Shown here one piece after another: positions 59,543-64,000 of a stretch of DNA of 64,000 nt. Numbering within the stretch: position 1 is the first letter of the stretch; each line of letters begins with the position of its first letter. A program made the position numbers and the translations under genes. The stretch comes from SCTM01 sp965279655 (GTDB lineage: Bacteria > Pseudomonadota > Alphaproteobacteria > Rhodospirillales > Rhodospirillaceae), in NCBI GenBank assembly GCA_965279655.1, contig OZ257255.1, positions 1,922,001-1,986,000 on the forward strand, given 5' to 3'. Below the pieces are notes generated by a model. It was not told the DNA's origin, did not search any database, and was given only the letters and a program-made list of their open reading frames with translations.

Positions 59543-60802
59543 CTAAGCGCGCCGCACGAGGCCCGGCGTAAGTTGTCTTATGCTTGCGGCGCCACATTGC
59601 GCCATCGCTGACCGTGTTTCGGCCTGCACGATCTCCAGCACCCTTTCCACGCCTTCTTGCCCGAATGCTCCGAGGCCCCAGATGTAAGGACGGCCGATGC
59701 CAACCGCGGTCGCTCCCATCGCGAGAGCCTTAAGTACGTCTGTACCCCGTCGAAATCCGCTGTCGACCAACACGGGGATGCGCCCACCGACTGCGGCAAT
59801 GATCTCGGGCAAGGCATCAATGGTAGATCGCCCGTTATCTTCCGCGCGGCCACCGTGATTCGAAACAATGATTCCGTGGGCGCCATATTCGACACTAAGA
59901 CGCGCGTCCTCTGCCGTGACTATTCCCTTCAAGACGACCTTCATCTTCGTGACGCTGCGCAGGCGTGGCACGATATCCCACGTTAACTTGGAGCTACCGA
60001 GGCCGGACAATCCTAGCGCTGCGACGTCAATACCCTCCCAATTCCGCCGTCGCCGCAAGTTGCGCTGAAGACTGCTGTTGTCATGACATTCCGCACAATT
60101 TCGTGGGTCTATCCGTCGCATCCGCTCGGCAGTTTCTTGCTTGCGAGTGCCGGTAGAATCGACGGTAACCACAACAACCGGACTGCCGGCATTTTCGGCC
60201 TTGTGAACCAGGGCTTGGGCGACATCCCAACTATTGGAAGGATAAAGTTGGAACCACACCGGCGCACCGCGTGCCTTCGTGACCTCGCTGATTGGCGTGT
60301 TGGCGTGGGTGGAAAGTATTTGAAGGTGATTGCCTGCCCTTGCTGCATGGGCGACCGCAATCTCGCCGCCGGGATGGTATGCTTGGTGTCCACCGACCGG
60401 ACACAGATAGATGGGACTACTCCAGGTCGTGCCGAATAACTCAACTTTCGTGTCGATACTCGAAACGTCTACCAGCCGCCGAGGCAGCAAGTGGAATTTT
60501 TGAAAGTCGGCGCGATTGGCGCGCAGCGTAGCCTCTCCGTCGACACCAGACGTCATGTATCCGAAGTGCGCCGGCGGAACCTTGCCGTGGCACGCAGCTT
60601 CAAGGTCGAAGACGTTAATGGCGTCCTTAGGACTTTTTATCAGGGACTTCGGATCGAACGGGAGCCAGTTCATTGGGTCAGATTGATGCAAGGCTATGCG
60701 TTCTTCTGCCCGAACCGGCGGCGCCGCAGACGACAGGAGTGGGCTAGCTGCCAGAAATCGCAGCAGATTTCGGCGGCTCGTAAGACCTTCGACCGATGTC
60801 AT
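59543..60802 (-). CDS. FMN-dependent alpha-hydroxy-acid oxidase with Tat leader
   Basis: A 419-residue TIM-barrel flavoenzyme of the lactate/glycolate/mandelate oxidase family. The active-site region GIIVSNHGGRAEDN holds the catalytic His and substrate Arg; FMN segments LCPVGGHQAYHPGGE and DSGFRRGTDVLKALAMGA are present. The N-terminus has a Tat-like leader (SRRNLLRFLAASPLLSSAAPPVRA). It would oxidise a 2-hydroxy acid in the periplasm and could feed the ThDP enzyme with a 2-oxo acid (inference). ATG 60802 places the leader at the start. Confidence 0.87.
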   Translation of the reverse strand: MTSVEGLTSRRNLLRFLAASPLLSSAAPPVRAEERIALHQSDPMNWLPFDPKSLIKSPKDAINVFDLEAACHGKVPPAHFGYMTSGVDGEATLRANRADFQKFHLLPRRLVDVSSIDTKVELFGTTWSSPIYLCPVGGHQAYHPGGEIAVAHAARAGNHLQILSTHANTPISEVTKARGAPVWFQLYPSNSWDVAQALVHKAENAGSPVVVVTVDSTGTRKQETAERMRRIDPRNCAECHDNSSLQRNLRRRRNWEGIDVAALGLSGLGSSKLTWDIVPRLRSVTKMKVVLKGIVTAEDARLSVEYGAHGIIVSNHGGRAEDNGRSTIDALPEIIAAVGGRIPVLVDSGFRRGTDVLKALAMGATAVGIGRPYIWGLGAFGQEGVERVLEIVQAETRSAMAQCGAASIRQLTPGLVRRA

Positions 60803-60894
60803 CTCATCACCTTTTGTCAAATGTTCATCGGCAGCTTCGCAAACTTGCCTGTTCAGAGCTATTCCCTCAGAGAGGACTTTTTAAAAGGAGCGTG

Positions 60895-61116
60895 ATGGCG
60901 ATGCCAACTACCGCGCACCTGCCTTATGCCGCTCAACTTGGATTTGATGGAGTTGCGCGCTCGCTCGCTACTAAGCTCGTCGCGCAAATCCGCGTAGCTT
61001 TTCAGGAGGCTATGCTGGAAGAGGGGGGTGCCTTCGGGATAGTATTCCCCAAAATAGGTCGCGGTCGCTTTGCGTCGTCAATCGCCACAAAGGTAAATTC
61101 TGCTTCCGTAACTTGA
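60895..61116 (+). CDS. Possible small ORF, 73 aa, overlapping the thioesterase gene
   Basis: AAAAGGAGCGTG lies just before ATG 60895, an excellent ribosome site. The first part reads MAMPTTAHLPYAAQLGFDGV, then a helical LVAQIRVAFQEAM; the last 38 codons overlap the thioesterase gene on the other strand. Family unknown. Either a small protein or a chance frame. Confidence 0.3.
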   Translation: MAMPTTAHLPYAAQLGFDGVARSLATKLVAQIRVAFQEAMLEEGGAFGIVFPKIGRGRFASSIATKVNSASVT

Positions 61117-61436
61117 ACGCGTTCTCCAAGAGCTTGCCGCAGCACCCAGACTTGCACTTGAATGGTCATCGACGTGCGGCCCACGCGTTTCACTTCGGTG
61201 TAACAGCAGACCGCATCGCCAATTGAGACGGGCCGCAAAAAGTTTATGTTCGAGACGGATACGGTTACGACACGGCCGTTCGCTTTCTGCGTTGCAGCCA
61301 GGAAGGCCGCGACATCCATCAGCGACATGATCCAACCGCCGAAGATATCGCCTGATGGGTTTGCGTCTGCGGGCATAGCCAAGGTCCGCGAGGTAAGAAT
61401 ACCGCGCGGCTCAACGGGTTCGGCGTCGGACTTCAT
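61002..61436 (-). CDS. Acyl-CoA thioesterase (hotdog fold, YciA-like)
   Basis: A 144-residue thioesterase that hydrolyses acyl-CoA. LAMPADANPSGDIFGGWIMSLMDVAAFLAA is the hallmark of the YciA/BFIT group, with the catalytic Asp in DANPSGDIFGGW. Its role could be to release CoA from dead-end intermediates. ATG 61436 is used; the frame extends to a GTG at 61502 which lies inside the operator-like palindrome. Confidence 0.88.
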   Translation of the reverse strand: MKSDAEPVEPRGILTSRTLAMPADANPSGDIFGGWIMSLMDVAAFLAATQKANGRVVTVSVSNINFLRPVSIGDAVCCYTEVKRVGRTSMTIQVQVWVLRQALGERVQVTEAEFTFVAIDDAKRPRPILGNTIPKAPPSSSIAS

Positions 61437-61490
61437 GCTGTCGACCACGATCACCTCGGAATCTGCGATGCCCCTCCATCTATGTTGCAC

Positions 61491-61508
61491 TGCAATATAC
61501 ACATTGCA
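61491..61508. promoter_or_regulatory. Palindromic operator candidate between divergent genes
   Basis: TGCAAT-atacac-ATTGCA, with an extra TGCAATAT at 61505-61512 giving a direct repeat. It sits between the thioesterase (leftward) and the esterase (rightward), where a repressor could control both. Confidence 0.5.
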
Positions 61509-61590
61509 ATATGCCCATTTAACGGCTTAAGTCTTATGCTGCGACGCACCATGCGCTATCGAACAGACTTCGCAATGAAGAGCGCGTGAA

Positions 61591-62538
61591 GTGCTGAACC
61601 CGGACATACAGCGCGCGCTTGACATGATGGCCGCTCGGCCCGCCGTGCGCTTTGAAGGAGTTCCCGCAAACGAGGCGGCGCTAGAGATGCGGCGCACGGC
61701 CACGGCGGCGATACAGCATCCCGAACCCGTGACAAAAAGCTTTCTCCACATTCCCAGCCCGGACGGCGCCCTTGCCGCGTGGGTGTATCGGCCGGACACG
61801 CCGCCCCCGCACCCCGCGATTGTCAGTTTTCATGGGGGTGGTTGGACGCTGGGCTCCACCGACATGGACGACTATCGAAATCACGAACTCACGCGCCAGA
61901 GTGGCTGTGCCATCGTTTCGGTAAACTATCGGCTTGCTCCGGAATTTCCCTATCCAGCCGCCCTGAACGATTGCTACACGGCCATCACCTGGGTTGCGCA
62001 GCATGCAATAAACTTGGGCATCGACCCCACACGCATAGGTGTGGCCGGATCAAGCGCCGGCGGAAACCTTGCGGCTGCATCGACCATCAGATCGCGCGAC
62101 GAGCGCGGTCCATCAATTGCGTTCATGCTTCTTTTCTATCCGGTCTGCGACGCCGATCTCGAACGCCCATCGTATGCAAAGTATGGTGAGAACTTCGGAC
62201 TCACCGCAGCTAAGATGCGATGGTTCTGGCAGCAATACGTTCCCAATCAGCGTGATCGGAAGAACCCCTATGTCTCCCCGTTACGCGGCCAGCTCCATGG
62301 ACTGCCTCGCACGTTCATACTTGTCGCCGAATGCGATCCGTTGAGAGACGAAGCGGAAGCCTTCGCGGATGCCCTAAACGCCACGGATGTTCCGACCGAC
62401 ATCACCTGCTATTACGGCACAGTTCATGGATTTCTAACCATCGCACCAACGTCTCGGCCCGGACGGAAGGCTATTGCGGATGCGGCCGCGGCTCTAAAGG
62501 CTGCAATGACGTGCGCGACGTCGGACATCATCCCTTGA
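61591..62538 (+). CDS. Alpha/beta hydrolase, hormone-sensitive lipase family
   Basis: A 315-residue esterase. HGGGW (81-85), the nucleophile elbow GSSAGG (Ser155), Asp in ECDPLRDE and His in GTVHGFLT complete the HSL-type triad. It would hydrolyse short to medium acyl esters or lactones, such as the ester product of a Baeyer-Villiger reaction (inference). The start codon is GTG 61591. It is followed after 21 bases by the LysR gene, with which it may be cotranscribed. Confidence 0.9.
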   Translation: MLNPDIQRALDMMAARPAVRFEGVPANEAALEMRRTATAAIQHPEPVTKSFLHIPSPDGALAAWVYRPDTPPPHPAIVSFHGGGWTLGSTDMDDYRNHELTRQSGCAIVSVNYRLAPEFPYPAALNDCYTAITWVAQHAINLGIDPTRIGVAGSSAGGNLAAASTIRSRDERGPSIAFMLLFYPVCDADLERPSYAKYGENFGLTAAKMRWFWQQYVPNQRDRKNPYVSPLRGQLHGLPRTFILVAECDPLRDEAEAFADALNATDVPTDITCYYGTVHGFLTIAPTSRPGRKAIADAAAALKAAMTCATSDIIP

Positions 62539-62559
62539 CGGCATTGTCGAGCGACCCCC

Positions 62560-63483
62560 ATGGAACTTAGACACCTCCGCTACTTTATCGTCATTGCGGA
62601 GGAGCAGAACTTTCACAGCGCTGCGAAACGTCTAAACATCGCACAATCGGCTTTGTCCCGGCGCGTGAAAGATTTAGAAGCCGAACTCGGAGTGGCGCTG
62701 TTCGAACGTGCCCGAAAAAGAATACGCTTAACCCCTGCAGGAGAGCACTTTGCCATCTACTCCCGCGCCAGTCTTAGTGATCTCGATGAAGCTATAGAGC
62801 GAACTCGGAGGATTGCAGGAGGCTTGGAGGGCTCTTTAAGGCTTGGATTTCAACCAACTTCAATACGGCAAAATATCGTTCCCGAATCCTTTCGTCTATT
62901 TCGCGAAAGATATCCATCGATCGAGCTGCAACTCGTTCCGATGACTTGGCAGCAACAGCTAAAAGAACTTGAACAGCGGACGCTGGATGCTGGCTACTGT
63001 CATATTGGCAATGAGCCAACTGATTGGTGCGAAAAACTCGTCGTCGGAAGGGAAGATTGGCTTTTGGCAATGCCCTCTTTTCACCGCTTCGCGCGCAAAA
63101 GGTTCGTAAAGCTCGGAGATCTGCACGGAGAGAACTTTGTATGGTTCCCGCGCGCAGCAAGCCCTCTGCTCTATGACGAAATTCTGCACGCTTGCGCTTC
63201 GGGTGGACTATCGCCCAATTTCGTTCAGCTTGTTGCCAGTGAAGCAACGCAACTCAGTCTAGTAGCCGCGGGCATGGGCGTGACTTTTGCCAGCACGGCT
63301 CTTTCAGCACAATCAATGGCTAACGTTGTTATGCGTCCGATACAGGACTTCTCCGTGCCCGTGGACATCAGCCTGGTATGGCGCCACGGCGTGGTGTCTC
63401 GACCCCTCGCCGGCCTAATTGAAATCGCTCGATCGCTAGTGATGAAGGCCAACCGGTCAGCCGCGTCGAGATCACGTCGGTAG
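62560..63483 (+). CDS. LysR family transcriptional regulator
   Basis: A 307-residue regulator. The N-terminal winged helix-turn-helix is clear (ELRHLRYFIVIAEEQNFHSA, LNIAQSALSRRVKDLEAELG) and the C-terminal co-inducer domain has two Rossmann-like halves (LRLGFQPTS, GMGVTFAST). It probably senses a small aromatic or acyl compound and controls adjacent genes. A palindrome 32 bases downstream of its stop, in front of the LLM gene, is a likely target. Confidence 0.92.
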   Translation: MELRHLRYFIVIAEEQNFHSAAKRLNIAQSALSRRVKDLEAELGVALFERARKRIRLTPAGEHFAIYSRASLSDLDEAIERTRRIAGGLEGSLRLGFQPTSIRQNIVPESFRLFRERYPSIELQLVPMTWQQQLKELEQRTLDAGYCHIGNEPTDWCEKLVVGREDWLLAMPSFHRFARKRFVKLGDLHGENFVWFPRAASPLLYDEILHACASGGLSPNFVQLVASEATQLSLVAAGMGVTFASTALSAQSMANVVMRPIQDFSVPVDISLVWRHGVVSRPLAGLIEIARSLVMKANRSAASRSRR

Positions 63484-63514
63484 CCGCTACCGGCATCAAG
63501 TTGAAGCCAAATCG

Positions 63515-63531
63515 GTATTGGCGATCAATAC
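63515..63531. promoter_or_regulatory. Palindrome upstream of the second LLM gene, LysR-type site candidate
   Basis: GTATTG-gcgat-CAATAC is a perfect palindrome with a T-N11-A core as in LysR sites. It lies 48 bases before the LLM start and next to the LysR gene. Its half-sites (GTATTGG and CAATAC) also resemble the island motif halves. Confidence 0.45.
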
Positions 63532-63578
63532 GGCGTAATTTCTATAGTGGCTTGTTCAGACAATTCCTGAGGCACGCC

Positions 63579-64000
63579 ATGTTTTTTGGCTACTTCACCG
63601 AGCAGCCTTATTCAGTTCTATCTCTTGAAGAGGCACTTAAGGCTCATCCATTCGATCATCCCGCACGACGTCCGGGCGACAACGTCCTTCTGCACTCAAA
63701 CCGATTTTTCGATTCAGAAGTTGGCGCACGTCTTTATGGCGAGCACCTTAGCGACTATATCCTAGCCGATGAGTTGGGCTTCGATGGCCTTATGCTGAAC
63801 GAGCATCACAATGCACCGTTCTGCATGTCAACCAGGATCAATATTATTGCTGCCGCGTTGGCGACGCGCACACGTCGCGCCAAGCTGCTGATGCTTGGGA
63901 ACCCCTTACCTCTTTGGGAAAATCCGGTGCAGCTTGCCGAGGAACTTGCGCTGATCGATATGATAAGCGGGGGGCGATTGATTTCCGGTATCGTGCGCGG
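63579..64000 (+). CDS. LLM class flavin-dependent monooxygenase, 5' part (cut by window end)
   Basis: The first 140 codons of a luciferase-like monooxygenase. FFGYFTEQPY at the start, ADELGFDGLMLNEHHNAP and LGNPLPLWENPVQLAEELALIDMISGGRL are typical, the last close to limonene/alkanal-type members. GAGG precedes ATG 63579. It is the second LLM gene of the island. The C-terminal part lies outside the window. Confidence 0.88.
   Translation, partial: MFFGYFTEQPYSVLSLEEALKAHPFDHPARRPGDNVLLHSNRFFDSEVGARLYGEHLSDYILADELGFDGLMLNEHHNAPFCMSTRINIIAAALATRTRRAKLLMLGNPLPLWENPVQLAEELALIDMISGGRLISGIVR

Noticed and set aside
1..64000. CRISPR array, rRNA operon, insertion sequence or intact prophage
   Set aside because: No regularly spaced repeats, rRNA signatures, transposase or phage structural genes were seen.

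Overview
The window looks like the chromosome of an alphaproteobacterium rich in TonB-dependent receptors. The clues are GC-rich coding sequence, three large TonB receptors, Tat-exported redox enzymes, and a tRNA-Glu(UUC) 3' end of alphaproteobacterial type. I would not name a genus; Sphingomonadales, Caulobacterales or Micropepsaceae-like bacteria would all fit.

The window splits in two at about 9.1 kb. Bases 1-9080 look like resident chromosome with visibly higher GC. They hold a molybdopterin hydroxylase large subunit, an exported SUMF1-fold protein, an exported alpha/beta hydrolase and a TPR-fucosyltransferase-like protein on the plus strand. Facing them are two small exported or membrane proteins and a TPR-glycosyltransferase (GT9-like). 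The gene block lies between two copies of a roughly 140-base non-coding repeat that ends in a hairpin.

At 9081-9124 there is a 44-base fragment on the minus strand: the 3' part of a tRNA-Glu gene, from the anticodon loop to CCA. A tyrosine recombinase gene starts 199 bases further on. This is the usual signature of an island integrated into a tRNA 3' end. The tRNA orientation predicts that the island runs rightward from here, past the end of the window (more than 54 kb), with the intact tRNA-Glu at its far end.

The island is a catabolic and redox island. Its parts are: (i) a MarR regulator, thiolase, LLM flavin monooxygenase and SnoaL-like protein (10.7-14.9 kb); (ii) an operon of amidohydrolase, Tat-type ThDP enzyme, cytochrome c, KstD-like flavoprotein and MFS transporter (21.9-14.9 kb); (iii) an SDR, then a FecI/FecR/STN-TonB receptor signalling unit (27.6-23.2 kb); (iv) a seven-gene operon in which every product appears to be exported: an unknown protein, a DUF1592 c-heme lipoprotein, DUF1552, a YxxD-repeat protein, a CHRD protein and two PQQ dehydrogenases (37.9-27.9 kb); (v) an exported SUMF1-fold gene (39.2-38.2 kb); (vi) an eleven-gene acyl-CoA operon with three enoyl-CoA hydratases, a TcuA-like flavoprotein, CoA ligase, amidase, MmgE/PrpD, TctBA transporter and a heteromeric acyl-CoA dehydrogenase pair (52.5-39.3 kb); (vii) an SDR and a 2Fe-2S/FAD reductase on the plus strand; (viii) two tandem paralogous TonB receptors, a Tat-type alpha-hydroxy-acid oxidase, a thioesterase, an HSL-type esterase, a LysR regulator and the start of a second LLM monooxygenase.

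Together these suggest TonB uptake of a bulky organic substrate, oxidation of alcohol groups in the periplasm by PQQ enzymes, and Baeyer-Villiger-like, dehydrogenation and beta-oxidation steps inside the cell. An alicyclic or terpenoid/steroid-like substrate is my inference and is not proven by the sequence. A 23-base partly palindromic motif (TCCAATA-N9-TATTAGA type) or a close relative stands upstream of seven minus-strand transcription units, at 72-95 bases from the start codon in five of them. It is the best candidate for an undescribed island-wide regulon.
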